Source of the DNA: an uncultured Pelagibacteraceae bacterium
GTDB lineage: Bacteria > Pseudomonadota > Alphaproteobacteria > Pelagibacterales > Pelagibacteraceae
Direction of reading: 5' to 3'
NCBI GenBank assembly: GCA_902536385.1
Contig: CACAWY010000001.1
Span: 62,001-126,000, forward strand
DNA: 64,000 nucleotides
Of this stretch, positions 56,557-64,000 are shown piece after piece. The notes beneath the pieces are model-generated. The model was not told the origin of the DNA, made no database searches, and was given only the letters and a program-made list of their open reading frames with translations. The position numbers were made by a program, and so were the translations under genes. Numbering within the stretch: the stretch's first letter is position 1; each line of letters begins with the position of its first letter.

Positions 56557-57990
56557 ATGAAAAAAGAAGAATTCAAAAATCAAGAATATAAATATGGGTT
56601 CACTACAGAAATAGAGAACTTTAAAGCTCCAAAAGGCTTATCAGAGGAAACTATCAGATTTATTTCAAAAATTAAGAAAGAACCTCAATGGATGTTAGAA
56701 TGGAGATTAAAAGCTTTTAATAGGTTAAAAATTTTGAAAGAACCTAACTGGCAAAAACCTAAGTATCCAGAAATAGATTATCAAAATTTATATTATTATT
56801 CTGCTCCTAAGAGTATGAAAAATAAACCAAAAAGTTTGGATGAGGTTGACCCAAAACTTATAGAAACATACAAAAAATTGGGTATACCGCTTAATGAGCA
56901 AAAAAGGTTAAGTGGAGTTGCTGTAGACGCTGTGTTTGACTCCGTTTCCGTAGCAACAACTTTTAAAGGTGAACTTGATAAAAAAGGAATAATATTTTGC
57001 CCTATCTCAGAAGCAATACAAAAACATCCTGAATTAGTAAAAAAATATTTAGGTTCTGTAATTCCAATAAGCGATCACTATTTTGCAACACTCAATTCCG
57101 CAGTTTTTACAGATGGTTCTTTTGTTTACATTCCCCCGAATACAAGATGCCCAATGGAGCTTTCCACTTATTTTAGAATTAACGCTTCAGGAACAGGTCA
57201 ATTTGAGAGAACTCTTATTATCGCAGATAAAGGAAGCTACGTTAGTTATTTGGAAGGTTGTACTGCTCCTATGAGAGATGAAAATCAACTTCATGCAGCT
57301 AACGTAGAATTGGTAGCGTTGGATGATGCAGAAATAAAATACTCAACTGTACAAAATTGGTATCCAGGAGATAAAGACGGAATCGGTGGAATATATAATT
57401 TTGTTACAAAAAGGGGTGCTTGCCGAGGAAAAAATTCAAAAATTTCGTGGACTCAAGTAGAAACTGGATCTGCGATTACATGGAAATATCCAAGTTGCAT
57501 TTTACAGGGTGATAATTCGGTAGGTGAATTTTATTCTATAGCTATAACCAACAATCATCAAAAGGCAGATACTGGCACTAAAATGATACATTTAGGCAAA
57601 AATACAAAAAGTAAAATTATTTCAAAAGGAATTTCTGCTGGTCAAGCTGATAACACATATAGAGGACTAGTAGACATAGGCGCTAAAGCTTCAAATTCTA
57701 GAAATTACACTCAATGTGACTCTCTGTTAATGGGTAATAAATGTGGAGCACATACTGTCCCTTATATTAAAAATAAAAATTCATCTTCCACAATCGAACA
57801 TGAAGCTACAACATCTAAAATAAATGAAGATCAATTATTTTATTGTAATCAGAGAGGACTTAATCAAGAGGAAGCAGTAAGCCTTATAGTCAATGGTTTC
57901 TGCAAAGAAGTCTTGCAGCAACTTCCAATGGAATTTGCTGTCGAAGCACAAAAATTAGTTTCTATTAGCTTAGAAGGGAGTGTTGGATAA
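56557..57990 (+). CDS. sufB: Fe-S cluster scaffold subunit SufB
   Basis: SufB is the core scaffold of the SufBC2D complex that assembles Fe-S clusters under iron limitation or oxidative stress. The 477-residue protein has [17 protein letters not shown], the beta-helix core with [22 protein letters not shown], and the C-terminal [16 protein letters not shown] and [13 protein letters not shown] regions. The conserved cysteines of the beta-helix and terminal parts are retained. The stop overlaps the sufC ATG by one base. Confidence 0.97.
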   Translation: MKKEEFKNQEYKYGFTTEIENFKAPKGLSEETIRFISKIKKEPQWMLEWRLKAFNRLKILKEPNWQKPKYPEIDYQNLYYYSAPKSMKNKPKSLDEVDPKLIETYKKLGIPLNEQKRLSGVAVDAVFDSVSVATTFKGELDKKGIIFCPISEAIQKHPELVKKYLGSVIPISDHYFATLNSAVFTDGSFVYIPPNTRCPMELSTYFRINASGTGQFERTLIIADKGSYVSYLEGCTAPMRDENQLHAANVELVALDDAEIKYSTVQNWYPGDKDGIGGIYNFVTKRGACRGKNSKISWTQVETGSAITWKYPSCILQGDNSVGEFYSIAITNNHQKADTGTKMIHLGKNTKSKIISKGISAGQADNTYRGLVDIGAKASNSRNYTQCDSLLMGNKCGAHTVPYIKNKNSSSTIEHEATTSKINEDQLFYCNQRGLNQEEAVSLIVNGFCKEVLQQLPMEFAVEAQKLVSISLEGSVG

Positions 57991-58724
57991 TGTTACAATT
58001 ACAAAATTTAAAAGCTTCAGTGAATGATAAGTCAATTTTAAATGGACTAAACCTCGAGATAAAACCTGGAGAAGTTCATGCAATTATGGGTCCTAACGGA
58101 TCTGGAAAAAGCACCTTAGCAAATATTTTATCAGGTAAAAATGGTTATGAAGTAAGTGGAAATTTAAAATACGAGGGTAAAAACTTGCAAGATATTCCTA
58201 TCGAGGAGCGAGCACAGAAAGGTATATTCTTAGCGTTTCAATATCCTTTAGAAATTCCAGGAGTGAATACAACAAATTTTCTTAAAACTTCACTAAATTC
58301 AATTAGGAAGGCTAAAGGTGAAAAAGAATTAGATACTTTAACTCTTTTAAAACTAATTAAAGAAAAAGCTTCTGAACTTAACATTGATGAAAAATTTTTA
58401 TCAAGACAATTAAATGTTGGTTTCTCAGGTGGCGAGAAAAAAAAGAATGAAATTCTTCAAATGAAACTCTTAGAGCCAAAATTAGCTATATTGGATGAGA
58501 CAGACTCAGGCTTAGATATTGATGCTTTAAGAATTGTTGCTGATGGAGTTAACTCCCACAAAAACAATAAAAATGCATTTTTAATCATTACTCACTATCA
58601 AAGATTACTTGATTATATAAAACCTGATTTCATTCATGTTTTATCAAATGGAAAAATAATTAAAACCGGCTCTTCTGATTTAGGTCAAGAATTAGAGAAA
58701 ACTGGTTATGTTAATTTAAAATAA
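57990..58724 (+). CDS. sufC: Fe-S assembly ATPase SufC
   Basis: This ABC-type ATPase of SufBC2D has 244 residues. Walker A is GPNGSGKSTLAN near residue 34. A Q-loop LAFQYPLEIPGV follows, the signature FSGGEKKKNEILQM is distinctive for SufC, and the Walker B region AILDETDSGLDIDALR is present. It has no membrane partner, as expected for a soluble complex. It starts within the sufB stop and its stop overlaps sufD by one base. Confidence 0.98.
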   Translation: MLQLQNLKASVNDKSILNGLNLEIKPGEVHAIMGPNGSGKSTLANILSGKNGYEVSGNLKYEGKNLQDIPIEERAQKGIFLAFQYPLEIPGVNTTNFLKTSLNSIRKAKGEKELDTLTLLKLIKEKASELNIDEKFLSRQLNVGFSGGEKKKNEILQMKLLEPKLAILDETDSGLDIDALRIVADGVNSHKNNKNAFLIITHYQRLLDYIKPDFIHVLSNGKIIKTGSSDLGQELEKTGYVNLK

Positions 58725-59965
58725 TGGAACAGTTGTTTAATATAGATTTTAAAAAAATATCTTCTTCTTCAGAAAAAGAGGCATTAAAAAGAAAAAAAAA
58801 TTTTGAATTATTTTTAAAAACTGGTCTACCAAATAAAAAGGATGAAAGTTGGAAATTTAGTGATCTTAATTTTATAATAAACAAAAATTTTAATCAAATC
58901 ACAAATAATGATGACTTTAAATTTGATAAAAAAATTGAATTTGTTAATGACTTCGATCACAATCATATTATTCTTATTAACGGAGTTTTAAAATCTTGTG
59001 ACATAAAATTTGAAGAAAAAGGAAAAGTTACAATTGAGAGTCTTAATTCACTTGAGAGCTTTAGCAATCAGTCAAGCAACAACCTTCACAATCTTAATCA
59101 AGCCCTATCTCTAGGAGGTTTTAACCTGGAAATACAAAAAGATTATAAATGTAAAAAACCAGTTATAATTTACAATTATTTTACATCAAATTTAGACAAT
59201 AAAATTATAAATAACTCAAATCAGATTAAGCTTAATCAAAACTCTGGGTTAATCTTAATAGAATATAACATCAGTGAAAAATGCAAATTTTTGAAGAACA
59301 CTTTTGAAAAAATAAATCTTAGTGAAGGCTCTGAGCTTAAAACTTTTATTATTCAAAAAACAAATAGTAATGGTTTTTTTTATAAAAATATATCAGGTAC
59401 ACAAGATTATAACTCCAGTTATCAAAACTTTTTATTTAGCTCAGGTTTAAAATTTAATAAAATAGATATTGATTTAGATTTAGAAAAAGAGAATGCTAGC
59501 TGTTATATCTTAGCTGGATTGATTTTGGGCAGAGAAGAACATCAGGAAATTAATACTAGAATAAACCATATGGCACCCAATTGTAAAAGTTATCAAAAAA
59601 TTAAAAATGTTTTAGAAAGTGACAGCAAAGGAGTTTATCAGGGAAAAATTTTTGTAAAAGATATTGCTCAAAAAACTGATGCATATCAACTTAGCAAAGC
59701 TCTCATTTTAGACGATAAAGCTGAATTCAATGCCAAACCAGAGTTAGAAATTTATGCCGACGACGTTAAGTGCTCACATGGATCAACTTCAGGAAGCATT
59801 GATGAAGATGCGATTCATTATTTAATGACCAGGGGCATCGAATTACCAATGGCAAGAAAATTATTAATAAACGGTTTTATCAATGAAATTTTTGAAAATA
59901 TACCTGAAGAGAAATTAAAAACATTTCTCGAAAAAAATATAAAGGAGCAGGTTAATGGAATTTAG
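58724..59965 (+). CDS. sufD: Fe-S cluster assembly protein SufD
   Basis: SufD pairs with SufB in the scaffold complex. The 413-residue protein has a variable N-terminal part including KKDESWKFSDLN. The conserved beta-helix and C-terminal block have INHMAPNCKSYQKIKNVL, GVYQGKIFVKDIAQKTDAYQ, and ADDVKCSHGSTSGSIDEDAI. It overlaps sufS by 11 bases. Confidence 0.96.
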   Translation: MEQLFNIDFKKISSSSEKEALKRKKNFELFLKTGLPNKKDESWKFSDLNFIINKNFNQITNNDDFKFDKKIEFVNDFDHNHIILINGVLKSCDIKFEEKGKVTIESLNSLESFSNQSSNNLHNLNQALSLGGFNLEIQKDYKCKKPVIIYNYFTSNLDNKIINNSNQIKLNQNSGLILIEYNISEKCKFLKNTFEKINLSEGSELKTFIIQKTNSNGFFYKNISGTQDYNSSYQNFLFSSGLKFNKIDIDLDLEKENASCYILAGLILGREEHQEINTRINHMAPNCKSYQKIKNVLESDSKGVYQGKIFVKDIAQKTDAYQLSKALILDDKAEFNAKPELEIYADDVKCSHGSTSGSIDEDAIHYLMTRGIELPMARKLLINGFINEIFENIPEEKLKTFLEKNIKEQVNGI

Positions 59966-61172
59966 TAATATAAAATCAAAATTTCCAATTTTTAAACAAA
60001 AAATAAAAGGGAAACCTTTAATATATTTGGATAGTGCTAATTCCTCACAAAAACCTAAAGTGGTAATTGACGAGATATCAAGATTTTATGAAAATGAATT
60101 TTCAAATGTTGGGAGAAGCGTTCATACTTTGGCAGTTAAAGCAACGAACAAATTTGAGGAGACAAGAGATGTAATAAAATTTTATATTAACGCTAAATAT
60201 AGAGAGGAAATAATTTTTACAAAAGGTGCAACAGAAGCAATTAATTTAGTAGCAAATACATACGGTGAAAAATTTATAAAACCCGGTGACGAAATTATTG
60301 TTACTGAACTAGAACATCACTCAAATTATGTTCCTTGGCACTATTTGAGAAAAAAAAAGGGTGCAGTGATAAAATTTGCCTCAGTAAATGATAATGGAGA
60401 GATAGATGTTAATGAGTTTAAAAAACATATTACTGAAAAAACTAAAATGATTGCTTTTACACATATTTCAAACGTTACAGGCACAATCATGCCAGCAAAA
60501 AAAATTGTTGATTTAGCAAAATCAAAAAATATCCCAGTGCTGATTGATGGAACACAAGGTGCTCCTCATTCTGTTCTAGATGTGCAGGATTTAGAGTGTG
60601 ATTTTTATGCAATTTCTTGTCATAAAATGTACGGTCCAAATGGACTTGGTATTCTTTATGCTAAAAAAAAATGGGTTGATGAATTACCACCTTACCAAGG
60701 AGGAGGGGGAATGATAAGTGAAGTAAAAAAAGATAATATAACATATGCAGACTCACCAACAAAATTTGAGGCTGGGACGATGCAAACAGCCGAAGTCGTG
60801 GCTTTTGCAAAATCCATCAAGTTTATTCAGGATTTAGGTATTAAAAATATTGAAAAACATGAAAGCCAAATTCTTGAGTACGGTCTGGAAAAATTAAGAA
60901 AAGATAATTCTATAAATATTATAGGTAATCCAAAAAATAGAGCATCAATTATATCATTTACAATCAAAGGAATTCACCCACATGATATTGCAACAATTTT
61001 AGATGATGATGGAGTAGCAATAAGAGCGGGCCATCATTGTTGTCAAATTTTACACGATAAACTTGGTATTCCAGCTTCAGCTAGAGCATCTATTGGAGTT
61101 TATAACAGTAAAGAAGATATTGATGTTTTAAGTGAATCAATTAATAAATGTAAGAAAGTATTTCAGATTTAA
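59955..61172 (+). CDS. sufS: Cysteine desulfurase SufS
   Basis: SufS is a pyridoxal-phosphate enzyme that takes sulfur from cysteine for Fe-S clusters. The 405-residue protein shows YLDSANSSQKPK, the PLP-Lys region DFYAISCHKMYGPNG near residue 220-235, and the mobile persulfide Cys in IRAGHHCCQI near residue 358. It lies between sufD and sufU, whose product is a zinc-type sulfur acceptor for SufS in Firmicutes. No sufE is present here. Confidence 0.97.
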   Translation: MEFSNIKSKFPIFKQKIKGKPLIYLDSANSSQKPKVVIDEISRFYENEFSNVGRSVHTLAVKATNKFEETRDVIKFYINAKYREEIIFTKGATEAINLVANTYGEKFIKPGDEIIVTELEHHSNYVPWHYLRKKKGAVIKFASVNDNGEIDVNEFKKHITEKTKMIAFTHISNVTGTIMPAKKIVDLAKSKNIPVLIDGTQGAPHSVLDVQDLECDFYAISCHKMYGPNGLGILYAKKKWVDELPPYQGGGGMISEVKKDNITYADSPTKFEAGTMQTAEVVAFAKSIKFIQDLGIKNIEKHESQILEYGLEKLRKDNSINIIGNPKNRASIISFTIKGIHPHDIATILDDDGVAIRAGHHCCQILHDKLGIPASARASIGVYNSKEDIDVLSESINKCKKVFQI

Positions 61173-61616
61173 ATGGAGCTAAAAGAATTATATCAAGAAA
61201 TAATATTAGACCACGCAAAGAATCCTAGGAACAAAGGGAAATGCGAAGGATATAATCATGATGCGAAAGCCCACAATCCACTCTGTGGAGATAAAGTACA
61301 CATTTATTTAAAACTAGATAAAGATAAGAATATTTCTGGTTTAAGTTTTGAAGGTGAAGGATGCGCAATTTCTTTAGCATCAGCATCAATTCTTACAGAT
61401 ACTTTAAAAGGTAGGGATTTACAATTCTCAAAGAAAGTGTCTGATGACTTTTTGAATATGTTAAAAAACAAATCAAAAATTACATTAAACAGCTTATCAG
61501 AAGATCAAATTACAACTATTTCCTCATTATCAGGAGTACAAGAATTTCCAATGCGAATAAAATGTGCGACTATGGCTTGGCATACACTTTTGTCGGCTTT
61601 AGAAAAAAAGTCTTAA
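61173..61616 (+). CDS. sufU: SufU/IscU-like sulfur acceptor
   Basis: This 147-residue NifU-N-domain protein has three conserved Cys (NPLCGDKVHI, GEGCAISLASAS, RIKCATMAWHTL) plus an Asp between the first two. In SufU, zinc bound by these groups activates persulfide transfer from SufS. The extra segment before the third Cys (SKITLNSLSEDQI) resembles SufU rather than IscU. It starts right after the sufS stop. Confidence 0.93.
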   Translation: MELKELYQEIILDHAKNPRNKGKCEGYNHDAKAHNPLCGDKVHIYLKLDKDKNISGLSFEGEGCAISLASASILTDTLKGRDLQFSKKVSDDFLNMLKNKSKITLNSLSEDQITTISSLSGVQEFPMRIKCATMAWHTLLSALEKKS

Positions 61617-61617
61617 A

Positions 61618-61920
61618 ATGAGTGACACTAAAGAAAAAATTATTAATGAAATAAAGAAAATTTACGATCCTGAAATTCCAGTAAATATTTATGAACTGGG
61701 TCTGATTTATAAAATAGAAGTTGATGATAATAATAAAGTGCTCATAGAAATGACTTTAACTTCACCAAATTGTCCTGTCGCTGAAAGTTTGCCAAATTCT
61801 GTGAAAGATAATATATTAAAGATTGATGGAATAAAGGATGTAGATTTAAAATTAGTTTGGGATCCTCCTTGGACAAAAGATAAAATGTCAGAAGCGGCAA
61901 AATTAGAATTAAATTTATGA
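61618..61920 (+). CDS. sufT: SufT / MIP18-type (DUF59) Fe-S protein maturation factor
   Basis: This 100-residue DUF59 protein has the family patterns IYDPEIPVNIYELGLIY and MTLTSPNCPVAESLP, the latter with the conserved Cys, and ends in DPPWTKDKMSEAAKLEL. DUF59 proteins help insert Fe-S clusters into target enzymes, and the SufT type is named for its presence in suf operons. It overlaps the sufA-like gene by four bases. Confidence 0.93.
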   Translation: MSDTKEKIINEIKKIYDPEIPVNIYELGLIYKIEVDDNNKVLIEMTLTSPNCPVAESLPNSVKDNILKIDGIKDVDLKLVWDPPWTKDKMSEAAKLELNL

Positions 61921-62255
61921 GTGAAAAGGTAATTAGATTAAGCGATAACGCAGCAGAGAGAATTAAACAGATTATGTCTAAGGCAGAAAGCTCTGCAATA
62001 GGTGTTAGAGTAGGAGTTAAATCTGGAGGCTGTGCAGGCATGTCTTACATAATGGAGTATGCAAAAGAAATTAAACCTAATGAGGAGGTAATCGAGGAAA
62101 AAGGTGTTAAGGTTCTTATAGATCCAAAGGCAATTATGTATTTACTGGGTACAGAAATGGACTACAAAAAAGAAAAATTTTCTTCTCAATTTGTATTTAA
62201 AAATCCTAACGAAACTGAACGTTGCGGATGCGGAGAATCCTTTAAAATAGCTTAA
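61917..62255 (+). CDS. sufA: A-type Fe-S carrier (SufA/IscA/ErpA family)
   Basis: This 112-residue HesB-like protein carries clusters or iron from the scaffold to recipients. The three conserved cysteines are in KSGGCAGMSYIM and the C-terminal ERCGCGESF. The name SufA is chosen from its place at the end of the suf operon; sequence alone does not separate it from IscA or ErpA. Confidence 0.93.
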   Translation: MSEKVIRLSDNAAERIKQIMSKAESSAIGVRVGVKSGGCAGMSYIMEYAKEIKPNEEVIEEKGVKVLIDPKAIMYLLGTEMDYKKEKFSSQFVFKNPNETERCGCGESFKIA

Positions 62256-62287
62256 AATTTGTAAAAAAAAAAAGGTTGTTTTCCTAA

Positions 62288-62308
62288 AATTAAATTATTA
62301 ATTTAATT
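62288..62308. repeat. Perfect AT-only 10-bp inverted repeat before the glutaminase gene
   Basis: AATTAAATTA (62288-62297) and its exact complement (62299-62308) flank a single T, ending seven bases before the glutaminase ATG. It could be an operator or simply AT-rich chance. It is too tight for a normal hairpin loop unless the inner pairs open. Confidence 0.25.
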
Positions 62309-62315
62309 AGTTTTT

Positions 62316-64000
62316 ATGAAAACTGTATCTTATACAAACAAAAAATCTCTTCTAGATAAACTAAAAGCTAAGTCAAAAAGAGAAGCCAATATATTTTTTT
62401 CTCTTTGCGAGAAAGACAGTGAAATAATCTCTACAAGAAGATTTAAAGATGTTTTGTTAAATTCAGGCTTAAAAGCTAAAGACAAAAGATTATATAATCT
62501 TTTTCAAAATTTAGATGCCCATGGTGATAGAATTGTATTTGAAGATTTTATAAATATTATTCGAAGTTCGGAGTTGATTGTTGAAAAGGCACTTAGAGGT
62601 GAACTATCAATACCAGACTTTAGTTATTTTGCAAAAAATTTAGATAACATGTTTGATGAGGTTAAAAAAATTAAATCAGGGGAATTGGCCTCTTATATCC
62701 CACCACTAGCTAATGTTGATCCAGACCAATTCGGTGTTGCTATTGTTACAACAGATGGTCAAATATATCAAAGAGGCGATAGTGAAGTTGATTTTTCAAT
62801 TCAATCTATGTGTAAACCTTTTAATTACTGCTTTGCAATGGAAAAATTAGGACTAGAAAAAGTTCATCAACATGTTGGTCAAGAACCTTCAGGAAGACAA
62901 TTTGATGATCTTACTTTATTAGCTAAAACTGCTGTCGGTCAACTTAATCGAATACCTTTTAATCCGATGGTCAATGCTGGCGCTATAATGACAGCAGGTC
63001 TAATAAGTCCAGAGGACTCTCACAGTCAAAGACTGAGATATATAAGACAACAATTTGGAAGATTAATAGGGTGGTCTCCAAAAGGTGAATTTAGTACTGA
63101 GTTACCTAGATTTAATAAAGATATGGCACGACAGGAAAATTTTACGGGATACAATAATATTGCTATGGGTTATCTTTTGATGGCTACAGGTAATTTACCT
63201 CACACTAAAACTAAATTACATAACGACATTCATCCCGATCAAGATGAATTTGATTTTTATTCTGAACCTGCAGTCACAGAAGCTCTTAAGCTTTATTTTA
63301 GCATATGTTCATTAGAGATGACCTCAGTAAATTTTGCAACAGCTGCTGCTACACTTGCAAACAGTGGTGTTTGTCCTATTTCTCAAGATCGTGTGTTAAG
63401 CCAGAAAACAGTGAGAAACTGTTTACCTGTTTTACAAACCAGTGGAATGTATAATGCCAGTGGCACATTCTTTCAACAAGTGGGATTACCAGCAAAAAGT
63501 GGAGTAGGAGGAGGAGTTATATTGATAGTTCCAAGATTAATGGGAATATGTATTTTCTCTCCTCGTTTAGATAAACAAGGCAATAGTGTGAGAGGAATTG
63601 AAATGGCAAAAAAAATTACTTCAAAATATTTAGTTCATACTTTTGATGGCACAATGACAGATACAGACCGTCTTGACCCAAAAATACCAATTTCAAAGTG
63701 GCGCGCTAATAGTTGTGGAGAAGCTATTTGGGCAGCAAGTAATGGCAATATTAGAACATTGGAACGACTGGTGAGTGAACAAAGAGATCTTCAAATTGGG
63801 GATTATGATATGAGAACACCTTTACATTTAGCATCAGCAGAAGGTCAGCTTGAAGCAGTTAAATTTTTACTTAAACAAGGTGTTAAACCAATCCCTGATC
63901 GTTGGGGAGGTTATGGTTATTTTGATGCAAAAAATAATAACCATAAAGATATCGTAAAAGAATACGAAAAACTTGATATTAATTATACTCAAGCATCACA
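62316..64000 (+). CDS. glsA: Glutaminase with EF-hand-like N-terminal and ankyrin C-terminal regions (3' end outside window)
   Basis: This enzyme hydrolyses glutamine to glutamate and ammonia. The frame is open for 561 codons from ATG 62316 to the right edge. Residues ~1-125 form a helical region whose LFQNLDAHGDRIVFEDFI stretch resembles the EF-hand-like domain of animal GLS. The beta-lactamase-like catalytic domain has the Ser-x-x-Lys nucleophile set QSMCKP (Ser164, Lys167), then QEPSGRQFD, NPMVNAGAIM, the NNIAMGYLL segment, LANSGVCP and PAKSGVGGGV. Residues ~468-530 hold ankyrin repeats (AIWAASNGNIRTLERLV, TPLHLASAEGQLEAVKFLL). The short E. coli enzymes, about 310 residues, lack both flanks. 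The N-terminus follows a 60-base gap after sufA. Confidence 0.93.
   Translation, partial: MKTVSYTNKKSLLDKLKAKSKREANIFFSLCEKDSEIISTRRFKDVLLNSGLKAKDKRLYNLFQNLDAHGDRIVFEDFINIIRSSELIVEKALRGELSIPDFSYFAKNLDNMFDEVKKIKSGELASYIPPLANVDPDQFGVAIVTTDGQIYQRGDSEVDFSIQSMCKPFNYCFAMEKLGLEKVHQHVGQEPSGRQFDDLTLLAKTAVGQLNRIPFNPMVNAGAIMTAGLISPEDSHSQRLRYIRQQFGRLIGWSPKGEFSTELPRFNKDMARQENFTGYNNIAMGYLLMATGNLPHTKTKLHNDIHPDQDEFDFYSEPAVTEALKLYFSICSLEMTSVNFATAAATLANSGVCPISQDRVLSQKTVRNCLPVLQTSGMYNASGTFFQQVGLPAKSGVGGGVILIVPRLMGICIFSPRLDKQGNSVRGIEMAKKITSKYLVHTFDGTMTDTDRLDPKIPISKWRANSCGEAIWAASNGNIRTLERLVSEQRDLQIGDYDMRTPLHLASAEGQLEAVKFLLKQGVKPIPDRWGGYGYFDAKNNNHKDIVKEYEKLDINYTQAS

Noticed and set aside
1..64000. tRNA, rRNA, tmRNA or other RNA genes, CRISPR arrays, insertion sequences, prophage and attachment sites
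   Set aside because: Every gap between genes was read. All are under about 175 bases, with no cloverleaf-like or direct-repeat-array structure and no transposase or integrase gene.

Overview
The window is a very compact, strongly AT-rich (about 30% G+C by eye) bacterial chromosome segment. It carries about 63 protein genes. I see no RNA genes, mobile elements, CRISPR arrays or long repeats, and no stretch over 300 bases lacks a gene (the largest gap is about 170 bases). Several features point to a streamlined alphaproteobacterium of the SAR11/Pelagibacterales type: an NDUFA12 homologue next to a DUF2155 protein, IscR with SufBCDS-SufU-SufT-SufA, a short Psd with PssA, a stand-alone protein resembling the C-terminal part of B12-dependent ribonucleotide reductase, Lys/Asn/Ile-rich proteins, and gene overlaps almost everywhere. 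The taxon assignment is inference from gene content and composition.

Layout. 1-4.5 kb: the end of a TolC-like outer-membrane channel, recA, and an AldB/ExaC-type aldehyde dehydrogenase with its DUF779 companion. 4.6-8.5 kb: alaS converging on icd. 8.5-16.3 kb (+): psd-pssA-rlmE-guaB-TPR-guaA-panB-yfgM-like-bamB-like, mixing phospholipid, GMP and pantoate synthesis with envelope assembly. 16.3-23.4 kb (-): rpsF-rpsR-rplI-dnaB, then an MMPL/RND-type membrane protein, cvpA and purF. 23.5-26 kb (+): fabD-fabG-acpP-gmk. 26-33.3 kb (-): lptF-lptG-lptD-surA-pdxA-rsmA, the LPS-export and outer-membrane-assembly string. 33.4-37 kb: pepA-ndk converging on purM-purN. 36.9-40.4 kb (+): DUF2066, hda, aspS. 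40.4-47.2 kb: the NrdJ-tail-like protein, NDUFA12, DUF2155, accC-accB-aroQ (-), thiS-thiG (+) and an RNase E/G (-). 47.3-53 kb (+): mrcA, prfB (with the classical +1 programmed frameshift) and an AsmA-like protein. 53-56 kb: tyrS, anmK and an alpha/beta hydrolase. 56.1-62.3 kb (+): iscR-sufBCDS-sufU-sufT-sufA. 62.3 kb to the right edge: a glutaminase of animal-like architecture, truncated by the window.

Most genes are housekeeping. The points most worth a second look are: all nine convergent gene pairs overlap; RNase E/G lacks its zinc-link cysteines; IMP dehydrogenase lacks CBS domains; the NrdJ-tail protein stands alone; the glutaminase has N-terminal EF-hand-like and C-terminal ankyrin regions; a possible ribosome-site-sequestering RNA fold precedes the aldehyde dehydrogenase; and IscR- and Fur-like operators lie ahead of the Suf operon. 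I found no clearly new defence or mobile system.
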